The notes beneath the pieces were generated by a model that saw only the letters and a list, made by a program, of their open reading frames with translations, made no database searches and was not told the DNA's origin. A program made the position numbers and the translations under genes. Shown here one piece after another: positions 35,585 through 44,387 of a DNA stretch of 64,000 bases. This DNA comes from Rubrobacter tropicus. Its GTDB lineage: Bacteria; Actinomycetota; Rubrobacteria; Rubrobacterales; Rubrobacteraceae. The DNA is taken from contig NZ_CP045119.1 of assembly GCF_011492945.1 (NCBI RefSeq), positions 1,612,001-1,676,000 of the forward strand, read 5' to 3'. Numbering within the stretch: the stretch's first letter is position 1; the number at the start of each line of letters is the position of its first letter.

Positions 35585-35658
35585 CTGTGCCCCCATCCTT
35601 GCGACGTGGCCCCTCGTACTTCCCCAGTACGCTGCCCCTTGCCGGGGCATTAAGCATC

Positions 35659-35687
35659 AATCTACGCGCGGGACCGGGGTATGTCAA
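35659..35687 (-). promoter_or_regulatory. Promoter of the first polyol importer operon
   Basis: On the minus strand TTGACA (35682-35687) and TAGATT (35659-35664) are separated by exactly 17 bases, close to consensus. It lies 75 bases upstream of the binding-protein start. No operator repeat was recognised around it. Confidence 0.7.
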
Positions 35688-35741
35688 CGATTCCTCCGGC
35701 GAGGGGAGGGAACGCGCCGCGCGGCCGCCGGGTCGGGCTCG

Positions 35742-37268
35742 CTATTCGGTCTCTTGCAGGCGATGGATGGCGTGGTGCAGGCCGCGGAGGGCGGGATAGG
35801 CCTGCCTGTAAGCCTGGCGGAAGAGGGCGTCGTAAAGTGGCACTTGATCTTGCACGGGATCTACGACCGTCTTCGCGTGGTGCAATTCTCCTAGCGCCGA
35901 GGGGATGTCCGCGTAGACTCCCGCGCCCACCCCGCCGAGGATGGCCGCCCCCAGGCTCGTGGCCTCCCTCGCTTCGAAGACCGTGATCGTTTGCCCGAGG
36001 ACGGTCGCCTTGATGCTCATGAGCAGACGGTTCTGGGTGACGCCACCTATGGCGTAGATATTCTTCGGCCTGGCGGCGTTGGAGTGATCCAGGAGCGGGT
36101 CGAGCGAGCTGCGGGACTCGAACGCCAGCCCTTCCAGCACCGCGCGAAACAGGGTGCCGCGCTTTGCGTCGGTGCTGAGGCCGACGAAGGCGCCGCGGGA
36201 CCTCGGATCGTCGTACGGCGGGTTCGCCAGCCGCAGGTGGGGGAGGAAAAGGACACCGAGGCTCCCGGCCGGGACGTTTTCGGCCTCGTCGATCAGGGCC
36301 TCGTAATCGTGCTTACTACCGAGCGCGTCCCTGAACCACTCGATGCTGGCGCCCGAGGTGTACTGGCCCCCCAGAACGTAATATCCGCCCGTGACGTGGG
36401 CCCCCTGCGTGTAGCCCTGGCGGCCGATTTCCGGGTCCGTCAGCGGGCGCTCCACGGGTAGGAAGAGCGCCTCGGCGGTGCCAATTGAATCGAGCATGGT
36501 CCCCGGCTCTACGACGCCGACGGCGAGGGCGCCGCAGACGTGGTCGTGCCCACCGACAGCCACCGTGGCGCCCTTCGGCAGACCTGTCTCCGCGGCGACC
36601 TCAGGCCTGACGGGGCCCAGGGCCGAACCGCTGGGCCGCAGGGGCGCGAAGAGGCCGGCCGGCACGTTTACCTCCCGCAAGAGCTCGTCCGCCCAGCGCA
36701 GCCGGGACAGGTCGAGAGCGAGGGTCCGGGAGGCCAGGGAGTAGTCCGTGGCGGCAACGCCCGAGAGGCGGAACGCCATGTAGTCGGTCACGTTCAACCA
36801 GGTTGCGGTACGCCCAAAGGCGTCGGGTTCGTTCTCCTTAAGCCAGAGCAGCTTGCACAGGCCGAAGATTGGCTGCAGCGAGAGGCCGGTCAGGCCAAAG
36901 AGCCGGTCCTTGCCGACCGTGCGGTCCAGCCACCCGGCCTGGGGTTGCGTTCGTTTGTCGAACCACGCGATGACGTCGCTGGTCGGCCGGCCCTGGCCGT
37001 CGAGGGGCACGGCGGCCTCGGAGAAGCTGGCGACGGCCACGCTGGCGATGCGGTTGGCATCTTCCAGCTGGCCGGTAACCTCTCGCAGTGCGGCCACAAA
37101 GCAGCGCCAAAGCTCCTCAGGATCGTGGTGCGCCCAGCCGGGGCGCGGGTAGTAGGTTGGCGTGGGGCTGCTTGCCTCGGCCACGATCCGGCCGTCGGGG
37201 CTGAAGGCCGCGACCTTTATGTTGGTGGTGCCGATGTCCGCCCCGACGAGGAGCGGTTCAGACGTCAC
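35742..37268 (-). CDS. FGGY-family carbohydrate kinase
   Basis: A 508-residue kinase with VGADIGTTNIKVAAFSPDG (phosphate loop 1), WFDKRTQPQAGWLD, VGGHDHVCGALAVGV and the C-terminal AIGGVTQNRLLMSIKATVLG and EATSLGAAILGG. It resembles xylulokinase/gluconokinase-like members, which phosphorylate ketoses or sugar acids after uptake. The polyol dehydrogenase nearby would supply a ketose. It lies downstream of the frameshifted SorC regulator gene with 24 bases between, likely co-transcribed. Exact sugar unknown. Confidence 0.9.
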   Translation of the reverse strand: MTSEPLLVGADIGTTNIKVAAFSPDGRIVAEASSPTPTYYPRPGWAHHDPEELWRCFVAALREVTGQLEDANRIASVAVASFSEAAVPLDGQGRPTSDVIAWFDKRTQPQAGWLDRTVGKDRLFGLTGLSLQPIFGLCKLLWLKENEPDAFGRTATWLNVTDYMAFRLSGVAATDYSLASRTLALDLSRLRWADELLREVNVPAGLFAPLRPSGSALGPVRPEVAAETGLPKGATVAVGGHDHVCGALAVGVVEPGTMLDSIGTAEALFLPVERPLTDPEIGRQGYTQGAHVTGGYYVLGGQYTSGASIEWFRDALGSKHDYEALIDEAENVPAGSLGVLFLPHLRLANPPYDDPRSRGAFVGLSTDAKRGTLFRAVLEGLAFESRSSLDPLLDHSNAARPKNIYAIGGVTQNRLLMSIKATVLGQTITVFEAREATSLGAAILGGVGAGVYADIPSALGELHHAKTVVDPVQDQVPLYDALFRQAYRQAYPALRGLHHAIHRLQETE

Positions 37269-37292
37269 AGGACATCCTCTCCCACTGCTCCC

Positions 37293-38250
37293 CTAAGCCG
37301 CCTCGACCATTCTGATGCACATGTTGGCCGTCTCTTCGTCGGTGACGAGCGAGTCGATCAACCCCGCCCGGGTCGCCCCGACGATGCCTGCCACTTTTTC
37401 GCGCCCGCCCGCCATGCCGATGGTCAGGGACGCTCGCCTCAAGCCGTCCCGGTCGATGGCCACCAGCCTCGAGTCGTACTTCTCAGCGGCCGGCCGGCCG
37501 GCCGCGTCGAAGTAGTGGGCGCAGACGTCGCCGACGGCCGTCGTGGTAAGCGTCTCGTCCCGCAGGTACTCGACCTCGTACAGGGGACCGATGGAAGGAT
37601 CCGGGGCCTGCCTATCCCACGATCGCGACGTCCAACTCCTGCCAGGCCTCCCAGACGGACCTTATGGGAGGCTCCTTGAGCAGGGTCTCTACCACCCGAC
37701 CGTCCGAGACCAACGCGGGGGCGTACAACAAACGCGCCCTGGCCCCGAGCGCCTCCGCGGCCCGGCGCACGATCTCGTTGGACTGAAAGACGCCGTGGCT
37801 CTGGCCCGAACCCCCGATCAAGGGCACCAACTCCACGGTGCTGCCAAGCAACAGGTGTCCCGGCTCCACGGCCTCCACGAACGCGAAGACGGACCTGCCC
37901 CATCCGAGCCCCATCCTTTTTACCTGCGTCGGGTGCCTGCCGAGCAACTCCAACGCCCCCCTCGCCAGCAGGATCTCCCTCGCACGCCCGCTCTTGAAGG
38001 ACCCCGGCACGACGACCGCCCCGTTCAACCCCAACGTATCGAGCAGGAGGGCCTCCAGGGCGGAATCCCGGCGCCCCGGCTCCCGGACCGATATACGCAC
38101 GATCCCCTCCTGCTGCGCCCGACCAAGCAGCCTCGAAACCGTGGGCCTCGAAATCCCCAACTCGACCGCGATCTCCTCCTGCGTCAGCTTTCTCTCGTAG
38201 TAGAGATGGGCCGCCACATACGCGGTGTTGATGTCGGGCTCTCTTGCCAT
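37293..38250 (-). pseudogene. SorC/DeoR-type sugar-binding regulator, frameshifted
   Basis: The first 212 codons give an intact SorC start: helix-turn-helix TQEEIAVELGISRPTVSRLL, then the sugar-phosphate-binding domain up to WQELDVAIVG, ending at a TAG near 37612. The family normally continues, and the missing part is present in another frame: PLYEVEYLRDETLTTTAVGD, then ACAHYFDAAGRP-like sequence and a terminus LIDSLVTDEETANM to a stop at 37293. A one-base indel near 37605-37615 would rejoin them. This is either a recent inactivation or a sequencing error. The truncated protein lacks much of its effector domain. Confidence 0.8.
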
Positions 38251-38258
38251 GGTAACGA

Positions 38259-38291
38259 AACTTTACGACTGTTCTAAAAAAATGTAAAGTT
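38259..38291. promoter_or_regulatory. Divergent operator/promoter between SorC gene and aldolase
   Basis: AACTTTAC (38259-38266) and GTAAAGTT (38284-38291) are perfect inverted arms 17 bases apart around an A-rich centre. The same bases form -35/-10-like pairs on both strands: TTTACG and TAAAGT 17 apart on plus, and TTTACA and TAAAGT on minus. So one site could drive and repress both directions. It is the expected target of the SorC regulator next to it. Confidence 0.6.
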
Positions 38292-38379
38292 CTTGCGATG
38301 CGAGGCGTATAAAGGCGCCGTCGCGCTTTTGGTTGGGCGCTTTTGGCGTGCGGCGGGTGGGAGTACATGAGGAGTCCGA

Positions 38380-39195
38380 ATGACCAGAGTGACCGATGGC
38401 AGAGAGCTATACGCCCGCGCTTACCGCGGGGGGTTCGCGATGCCCGCTTTCAACGTCTGCAACCTGGAGATGGCCCAGGGGGTCGTGGAGGCGGCGGAGG
38501 CGGAGCGGGCGCCCGTCATCTTGCAGACATATCCCGGCGACATCGCCCACGGTAGGCCCGCGTTGGCCCCGCTGTTGAACGCGTTGGCCGACGATGCGGG
38601 CGTGCCCGTCATGCTGCACCTGGACCACGGCGATGGGCTGGAGATGGCGGTCGCCTGCATGAAGCTCGGATACTCGTCCGTGATGTTCGACGGGGCCGAG
38701 CTTGGTCTCGAGGAGAACATCGCCCGGACCGGCCCCATAGTAGAGGCCGCCCACGAGTTCGGGGCCTCCGTGGAGGGCGAGGTCGGGCTCTTCGGCGGGG
38801 ATCACGGTTCGGTGGTCCTCACGGACCCGGACGAGGCCGCGCGCTTCGTCTCCGAGGCCGGCGCGGACACCCTGGCCGTCTCCGTCGGCTCTGAGCACGC
38901 CCAGAAGAGCCGGTTGAAGCTCGACCTTCTCAGGAGCGTCGCCGAGAGCACGGGCCACCCGCTCGTCCTACACGGCGGGTCCGGCATACATCCCGACGAC
39001 GTGCGCGAGGCCGTGACGCTCGGCGTCGTCAAGATCAACATAGGCAACGCGCTCTCCCAGGCCGTGCGGCAGGGCGCGCGCGATGCGCTAGAGTCGGGCC
39101 TCGACCACTACGGGATGCTCGCCGCGATCCGAGACGCGGTGCGCGAAGTCGCAAGAGCAAAGATCAAACTAATGGGAGCCTCAGGCCACGCGTAA
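38380..39195 (+). CDS. Class II ketose-bisphosphate aldolase
   Basis: A 271-residue zinc aldolase. LHLDHGD carries the catalytic Asp and first zinc His, followed by VEGEVGLFGGDHGSV, LAVSVGSEH and VLHGGSGI with the other zinc-site and phosphate-binding residues. NIGNALSQAVRQ closes the phosphate site. The family cleaves fructose-1,6- or tagatose-1,6-bisphosphate or fructose-1-phosphate into two trioses. GAGGAG lies 5 bases before the ATG. Being divergent from a SorC gene and FGGY kinase, it probably splits the phosphorylated product of polyol breakdown. FbaA, GatY and IolJ roles cannot be told apart here. Confidence 0.9.
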   Translation: MTRVTDGRELYARAYRGGFAMPAFNVCNLEMAQGVVEAAEAERAPVILQTYPGDIAHGRPALAPLLNALADDAGVPVMLHLDHGDGLEMAVACMKLGYSSVMFDGAELGLEENIARTGPIVEAAHEFGASVEGEVGLFGGDHGSVVLTDPDEAARFVSEAGADTLAVSVGSEHAQKSRLKLDLLRSVAESTGHPLVLHGGSGIHPDDVREAVTLGVVKINIGNALSQAVRQGARDALESGLDHYGMLAAIRDAVREVARAKIKLMGASGHA

Positions 39196-39304
39196 TGCAG
39201 TTTGCATTCTGCAAACCCCGCCATCAGCTATCGGTCCGCTCCGGCTCCGCCTCCGCTCTCAGCCATCAGCTTCTTGCTCTTGCTGAAAGCTGACCGCTGA
39301 TAGC
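39196..39304. repeat. Convergent intergenic inverted repeat (dispersed family)
   Basis: After the aldolase stop, GTTTGC and GCAAAC form a small hairpin (about 39200-39216). Then AGCTATC and GGTC words on the left recur inverted on the right as GACCGCTGATAGCT. In the middle, CCGCTCCGGCTCCGCCTCCG recurs with one change at 9462. The repeat runs into the stop codon of the permease at 39305. It could act as a two-way terminator. Confidence 0.7.
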
Positions 39305-40144
39305 TTACTTGACCGCGCCCGAGGTGAGGCCGCGGACGAGTTGCTTCTGGGTGAGCCAGCCGACGATCACGGGCACGATTATCGCGAGCGTCGTAAACGC
39401 CGAGAGTTGGGCCCAGAACTGGCCTCGCGAGGTCTGCTGCGCCGCGACGGCCACGGAGAGGGGTTGCCACTCGATGGCGGTGAAAGAGACGCTGAACAGG
39501 AACTCGTTCCAGGCGAAGATCACGCACAGCATCGCCGTGGACGCGATGCCGGCGCGGGTCAAAGGAATGACGATCTGCATGAGCATCTGCGAGAGGCTCA
39601 CCCCGTCTACCTGGGCCGCTTCCAGGATGCCCCGGGGGAGGTCCTTCATGAACTGGTACATCATCCAGACCACGATGGGCGTGTTCATCCCGACGAAGAC
39701 GATTATGAGGACCCAGACCGTGTCGAGCAGCTGGAGTTCGCGGAAGATGACGAAGAGGGGCACGAGCACCGCCACTTGCGGCAGGGCCTTCGTGGTGATG
39801 AACCAGAAGACTATGCCCTCGTTGCGCTTGTGCGCGTAGAAGCTCAGGGCGAAGGCCGCCGGGACGCCGAGGAGCAGGCAGATGGCCGTCGAGACGCCGA
39901 CGATGATCACCGAGTTCAAGAACGGCGTCCAGAAGCTCTCCAGCGCGCCGGCGTACTGCTCGAGGGTCGGGGTGAAAAGGAGCTTCGGCGGCAGGTCGTA
40001 GGCCGCCGCGTCCGTCTTGAAGCTCGTGACTATAAGCCAGAAGATGGGGCCGAAGATGACGACGACCGCCGCCCAGAGCGCCACGTTCTGCGCGTAGTGT
40101 CCCCACCGGATGGGGGACTTCCGCCTGGTCGATGCGCCGCTCAC
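39305..40144 (-). CDS. ABC polyol permease, MalG type
   Basis: A 279-residue permease with six helices and EAA loop ILEAAQVDGVSLSQMLMQIVIPLTRAGI. The beginning FKTDAAAYDLPPKLLFTPTLEQY is typical of the second permease of sorbitol/mannitol importers such as SmoG/MtlG. It begins 1 base after the stop of the partner permease. No ATPase is encoded nearby. Confidence 0.92.
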   Translation of the reverse strand: MSGASTRRKSPIRWGHYAQNVALWAAVVVIFGPIFWLIVTSFKTDAAAYDLPPKLLFTPTLEQYAGALESFWTPFLNSVIIVGVSTAICLLLGVPAAFALSFYAHKRNEGIVFWFITTKALPQVAVLVPLFVIFRELQLLDTVWVLIIVFVGMNTPIVVWMMYQFMKDLPRGILEAAQVDGVSLSQMLMQIVIPLTRAGIASTAMLCVIFAWNEFLFSVSFTAIEWQPLSVAVAAQQTSRGQFWAQLSAFTTLAIIVPVIVGWLTQKQLVRGLTSGAVK

Positions 40145-40145
40145 G

Positions 40146-41066
40146 TCAGACCTCCTTCACCACGGCGTTCGCCGCCCGCATCAGGCCCGTCAGGATCACG
40201 AGGGTGATGATCAAAGTACCCACCCCGATCGCGGAAGCCGCCCCGACCTGCGTCCCGACCACGGCCGTGTCGTAGGTCAGGTACTGAAGGTTCATCGAGC
40301 TCGTGCCCGGGCCGCCCGCGGTGCCGACGTAGATCTCGCCGAAGGCCTGCAAGATAAAGATCGTCCCGAGCAAGATGACCATGCGGTAATACGGGAGCAG
40401 GTAGGGCAGCTCGATGTGCCAGAACACCCCGAACCTGGTGCACCCGTCGAGCCTCGCCGCCTCCTTCTCCTCCTCGGGTATCGCCTGCAGCCCCGCGAGC
40501 AGGACCAGCATGAACAGCGGCTCCCACTGCCAGGCGATCATGGTGGAGACCATGAACAGCGCCTGGTTCGCCATGGGGTTGAAGCCCTCTATCCCGACGA
40601 CGCCGGCCAGCCACGTCAGGATCCCGAAGTTCGGGCTGAACAGCTCGTTCTTCCAGATCAGGCCCGTGACGACCGGCATGACGAAGAAGGGCGTGACGAG
40701 CAGGGTCTGGACGAGCCCCTTGCCGAAGAAGTCGCGGTTCAAAAGCAACGCCAGGACCAGCCCGACCGCGCAGCAGATGACGAGCGAGATAGCGGTGATG
40801 GCAAGCGTCTGGAGCAGGATGGCCCCGAACTCCGCCGAGAGCACCTCCGTGGCGTAGTTGCCGAACCCGGTGAAGACCCGCCCGAGGTCGGGGCGGGTCA
40901 GGTTCCAGGACTGGAAGCTGAGGTAGATGGTCAGCAGGAACGGTATCTGCGTGATTATCGCGACGACTATGAGCGTCGGATAAAGCAGCGCACGCCGCTG
41001 CCGCCCCGCCGAGGTCGGCCTCATGCCGCCCCGGCTCTTACCGCCCGCCGCGCTGCCAGCAGCCAC
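40146..41066 (-). CDS. ABC polyol permease, MalF type
   Basis: A 306-residue permease: helix 1 region LLYPTLIVVAIITQIPFLLTIYLSFQSWNL, EAA loop EEKEAARLDGCTRFGVFWHIELPYLLPY, and LQAFGEIYVGTAGGPGTSSM. These fit the MtlF/SmoF type. It lies 50 bases after the binding-protein gene and forms the channel with the downstream permease. Confidence 0.92.
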   Translation of the reverse strand: MAAGSAAGGKSRGGMRPTSAGRQRRALLYPTLIVVAIITQIPFLLTIYLSFQSWNLTRPDLGRVFTGFGNYATEVLSAEFGAILLQTLAITAISLVICCAVGLVLALLLNRDFFGKGLVQTLLVTPFFVMPVVTGLIWKNELFSPNFGILTWLAGVVGIEGFNPMANQALFMVSTMIAWQWEPLFMLVLLAGLQAIPEEEKEAARLDGCTRFGVFWHIELPYLLPYYRMVILLGTIFILQAFGEIYVGTAGGPGTSSMNLQYLTYDTAVVGTQVGAASAIGVGTLIITLVILTGLMRAANAVVKEV

Positions 41067-41116
41067 CTGAGATCACCACGCTTTCTCTGTCGGGGACGCG
41101 ACCGGCCTGATACTCC

Positions 41117-42532
41117 TCAGCTCTTGAGGTACTTGCCCTGTTTGGCGACCTTGAGGGCCTCGTCCTGCGCCCTCTGCTGCATCTCGTCGATTGTCAGGTC
41201 GCCCGTGACCACGCTCGCAGACAGCCTCCCGACGGCGTCCCCGAGCTGCTGCCACTCGGGTATCGGGATGTACTGGATGCCCTTGTAGGGCACCGGGTCC
41301 CTGGTCGGGTTGTCAAGGTCGGCCGTCTCGATGGAGGTGAGCTCGACCTCCGTCCACGGGTTCTCGCCGTAGGGCGTGTCGTAGGTGGAGTTGCGCGTGC
41401 CTGGCGGCACCCGGTTGTAGCCCAGCTCCTCGCCCACGAGCTTTATGTAGTCCTTGCTCGTCGCCCACTTGAGGAACTCGAAGGCCGCCTCCTTGTTCTT
41501 GCTTGCGGCCTCTATACCCAGCGACCACGCCCACAGCCAGTGGGACCCGTTTGGGGTGACGGCCGTCGGCGCGTAGGCGAAGCCGACGTTGTCCGCGACC
41601 TCCGACTCCTTCGGGTCGCTCACGAGGCCGCCGGCGACGGTGGCGTCGCTCCACATGGCAGCCTTGCCGGAGGAGAAGAGCGTCAGGCACTCGGGGAAGT
41701 TGTCCGAGTTGATGCCGGACTGGGCGTACTTTGTGGCCAGCTCGGTGTGCTGTTCGAGGGCGGCCTTCACCTCGGGGGTGGTCAGTTGCGGCCGCCAGTC
41801 CATGTCGTACCACCGGCCGCCGAAGGTGTTTATCATGATCATGATGTTCGCCATGTTCGCCCCCCAGCCGGGCAACCCGCGCTGGGCGATGCCGCTGACC
41901 CCACTCTCCGGGTCGTTCAACTCCCTGGCGAAGTTGGTGACCTCCTCGTAGGTCGGGCGCATGGGCATCTTCAGGCCCGCCTCCTCGAAGAGGTCCTTTC
42001 TGTAGAACAGGCAGGAGCTCTCGCCGTAGAAGGGCAGCGAGTAGAGCTGGTCTTCGTAGGAGAGGGCGGTGCGCCACGTGGGGAGCACGTCTTCGAGGTC
42101 GTAGGTGTTGCTCTCCTTCTGGCTCATCTCGTCGAAGAACGGGTTTAGGGGCTCCAGCCACTGGCTCTGCGCCCAGATCGGGGTCTCGTACGCGCCGACC
42201 ATCACGATGTCGAAGTTGCCGGCGTTGAGCGAGACGTCCTGGGTAACCTTCTGACGCAAGTCGTTTTCGGGCAAGAACTGGAACCTGGCCGTTATGCCCG
42301 TCTTCTTCTTGAAGTCGTCCGCCAGGCTCTGCATGTCTTCCATCTGCGGGTTGTTGACGGCCGCGATCGTGATCTCACTCCCGGAGAGATCCCCGCCGCC
42401 ACCCCCGCACCCGGCCAGCCACGGCGCCGCCACCGAACCCGCCGCCAACGCGCCACCCATCCTCAAGACTTGCCCACGGGTAAACTTTCTTCCCACGCCA
42501 ACGCCGGACGACGCTCCCAAATCTCTGCCCAT
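41117..42532 (-). CDS. Sugar-alcohol ABC importer, solute-binding lipoprotein
   Basis: A 471-residue lipoprotein with signal FTRGQVLRMGGALAAGSVAA and lipobox Cys42 (LAGC). The mature part has LPFYGESSCLFYRKDLFEEA, GLPGWGANMANIMIMINTFGG and a C-terminal NPTRDPVPYKGIQYIPIPEW, close to what I recall of mannitol/sorbitol binding proteins (MtlE/SmoE). ATG start behind AAAAGGAGG. It heads an SBP-permease-permease operon, divergent from a SorC regulator, and probably binds mannitol, sorbitol or a related polyol. Confidence 0.93.
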   Translation of the reverse strand: MGRDLGASSGVGVGRKFTRGQVLRMGGALAAGSVAAPWLAGCGGGGGDLSGSEITIAAVNNPQMEDMQSLADDFKKKTGITARFQFLPENDLRQKVTQDVSLNAGNFDIVMVGAYETPIWAQSQWLEPLNPFFDEMSQKESNTYDLEDVLPTWRTALSYEDQLYSLPFYGESSCLFYRKDLFEEAGLKMPMRPTYEEVTNFARELNDPESGVSGIAQRGLPGWGANMANIMIMINTFGGRWYDMDWRPQLTTPEVKAALEQHTELATKYAQSGINSDNFPECLTLFSSGKAAMWSDATVAGGLVSDPKESEVADNVGFAYAPTAVTPNGSHWLWAWSLGIEAASKNKEAAFEFLKWATSKDYIKLVGEELGYNRVPPGTRNSTYDTPYGENPWTEVELTSIETADLDNPTRDPVPYKGIQYIPIPEWQQLGDAVGRLSASVVTGDLTIDEMQQRAQDEALKVAKQGKYLKS

Positions 42533-42556
42533 TCGATTCCTCCTTTTCCTGCCGGC

Positions 42557-42619
42557 AGTCTAGCCCCGACCCGACGTTTGTGTCAATAGTGCAAAACTTG
42601 CACATTTGTGCAAAACTTG
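42557..42619. promoter_or_regulatory. Promoter and operator repeats, second polyol importer/SorC divergon
   Basis: On minus, TTGACA (42581-42586) and TAGACT (42557-42562) sit 18 bases apart and should drive the importer. Just upstream of that -35 lies GTGCAAAACTTGCAC (42589-42603, inverted arms GTGCAA/TTGCAC), and GTGCAAAACTTG recurs at 42608-42619, 19 bases further. The direct repeat over two helical turns looks like a binding site for the divergent SorC regulator. Confidence 0.7.
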
Positions 42620-42670
42620 TTCGGGTCCGCGGGGTGTTCGGGTCTAGTCGTGGGCGGGGAGGACGGTCGG

Positions 42671-43660
42671 TTGAGGCTTCAGCGCAAGGGACCGGGGTCT
42701 TTCGAGGATCGGGCTTTGACGCTGGCCGAGGTGGCCCGGCTCTACTACCTGGAGGATTTCACGCAGGAGCGGATAGCGCGCCGCCTCGGGTTTTCGCGGT
42801 CGAACGTCTCGCGGATGCTCAAGGAGGCGCGGGAGTCGGGGCTCGTGGAGATCCGCATCCGGTCGCCGCTCGAGGTGGCCGACGGTGTGGGGCGGGAGTT
42901 GCGTTCGAGGTTGGGTCTGCGGGAGTGTCTGGTCCTGGCGTCTTCGCGCCGGGGTGCTTCGGGCGATTTCCGGGGCGACCTCGGGGCCTTCGGCGCCGGG
43001 TATCTACGGGAGAAGATCTCGGACGGGGACGTGGTCGGGATCGGGTGGAGCAGCGCCGTGTACGACGTGGTGCGCAGCGGACGCCTGCACGAGAAAAACG
43101 GCGTTACCGTGGTGCAGCTAATAGGGAGTTTGGGCGGCGCCGTGCCGGATCTCGACGGGGCGTCCATCGCCGGCGGTCTGGCGCGGGCGCTCGGGGCGCG
43201 CGAGTACTTCCTGCAGGCGCCCATACTCGTCGCCGACGCGTCGGTAAGGGAAGGGTTGCTGCGAGACCTTCACATCTCCAGGACCCTGGAGCTCGCCCGG
43301 AAAGCGGATATAGCGGTTGTGGGGGTCGGGACCATAAACCGCGACTCCGGGCAGTACAGGGCCGGCTACCTGGACGACGCGGACCTCGAGCACATCGGGA
43401 GGCGGGGGGCCATAGGCGAGATCTGCGGCTCGTATTTCACGCGCGAGGGGGACCCCGTGCCGCTCGAGATGGAGGCGCGGACCATAAGCCTCGGGCGCGA
43501 GGACCTCGTGCGCGTACCGATCCGCGTCGGCATGGGGTGGGGGGCGAAGAAGGCGCTGGCCAACATCGGGGCCGCGCGGTCCGGGATCTTGAACGTCCTG
43601 ATCACGGACGAAGCCACGGCCAGGGAGATGCTCGAAATCCTCGACGCCGAACAGGGGTAA
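42671..43660 (+). CDS. SorC/DeoR-type sugar-binding transcriptional regulator
   Basis: The 329-residue regulator has the helix-turn-helix FTQERIARRLGFSRSNVSRMLKEARESGLV and a complete sugar-phosphate-binding domain, with VVGIGWSSAVYDVV, VTVVQLIGSLGG, IAVVGVGTINRDSGQYRAGYL and a terminal LITDEATAREMLEI. SorC proteins sense phosphorylated sugars or polyols. I chose the TTG at 42671 (GGAGG 8 bases upstream); a longer frame would begin inside the operator repeat at 42608. It is divergent from the polyol importer, its likely target, and precedes dhaL and dhaM. Confidence 0.92.
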   Translation: MRLQRKGPGSFEDRALTLAEVARLYYLEDFTQERIARRLGFSRSNVSRMLKEARESGLVEIRIRSPLEVADGVGRELRSRLGLRECLVLASSRRGASGDFRGDLGAFGAGYLREKISDGDVVGIGWSSAVYDVVRSGRLHEKNGVTVVQLIGSLGGAVPDLDGASIAGGLARALGAREYFLQAPILVADASVREGLLRDLHISRTLELARKADIAVVGVGTINRDSGQYRAGYLDDADLEHIGRRGAIGEICGSYFTREGDPVPLEMEARTISLGREDLVRVPIRVGMGWGAKKALANIGAARSGILNVLITDEATAREMLEILDAEQG

Positions 43661-43751
43661 CCTCCGGGGGCTCTCCCCGTTGAGCCGGGTTCGGCCCGGT
43701 TGTACTCTTACGCCACCCGGAAGCAGTTCAGAGTTCAGAGAGGATGGGTTT

Positions 43752-44387
43752 TTGAGCAGCGTAGAGGCCACGACGAAGATCATCGAGCGAATGGCAGCCT
43801 CGATGGAGGAGAACCGAAAATACCTGACCAAGCTCGACTCCGAGATAGGCGACGGCGACCATGGCAACAACATGCGCCGCGGCTTCGCCGCCGCGCTCGA
43901 ACGCCTGGAAGGGACCAGCCCTTCCTCCCCGGCGGACGTCCTGAAAGCCGTCTCGATGGCCCTCATAGGGAAGGTCGGCGGAGCCGCGGGCCCCCTCTAC
44001 GGCACGGCGTTCCTGCGCGCGGCCACGGTCCTCTCCGGCGACGAGGTCTCCCCCGAAGACGCGGCTTCCGCCCTGGAGGCGGCGCTCGGCGGGGTCAAGC
44101 AGCGCGGCAAGGCCGAGGTGGGGGACAAGACCATCGTCGACGCCCTGACGCCGGCCGTCGAGGCGGCGAAGGAGGTCGCCGGGTCCCCTGAAGCCACCGT
44201 CGCGGCCGTCTTCAGGGCCGCGGCGGAGGCCGCCGCGGTGGGGGCCGAGTCGACCGTGCCGCTCACCGCGAGGAAGGGCCGGGCGAGCTACCTCGGCGAG
44301 AGGGCCCAGGGCCACAGGGACCCGGGCGCGACCTCGACGCAACTCCTGCTCGACGCGGCCGCCCGCTCGCTCGAAGGGGCCGGGTAG
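43752..44387 (+). CDS. dhaL: Dihydroxyacetone kinase, ADP-binding subunit DhaL
   Basis: A 211-residue DhaL: LDSEIGDGDHGNNMRRGF holds the Asp residues that bind the two magnesium ions of the fixed ADP, GGAAGPLYGTAFLRA is the nucleotide-capping loop and a terminal GRASYLGERAQGHRDPGATS matches the family. It transfers phosphate from DhaM to dihydroxyacetone held by DhaK. The TTG at 43752 is used since homology starts there. dhaM follows with a one-base overlap; dhaK is encoded 21 kb upstream. Confidence 0.95.
   Translation: MSSVEATTKIIERMAASMEENRKYLTKLDSEIGDGDHGNNMRRGFAAALERLEGTSPSSPADVLKAVSMALIGKVGGAAGPLYGTAFLRAATVLSGDEVSPEDAASALEAALGGVKQRGKAEVGDKTIVDALTPAVEAAKEVAGSPEATVAAVFRAAAEAAAVGAESTVPLTARKGRASYLGERAQGHRDPGATSTQLLLDAAARSLEGAG

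Noticed and set aside
42608-42670. Upstream start of the SorC regulator
   Set aside because: It would begin inside the operator direct repeat and has no ribosome site, whereas the TTG at 42671 has GGAGG at 8 bases.
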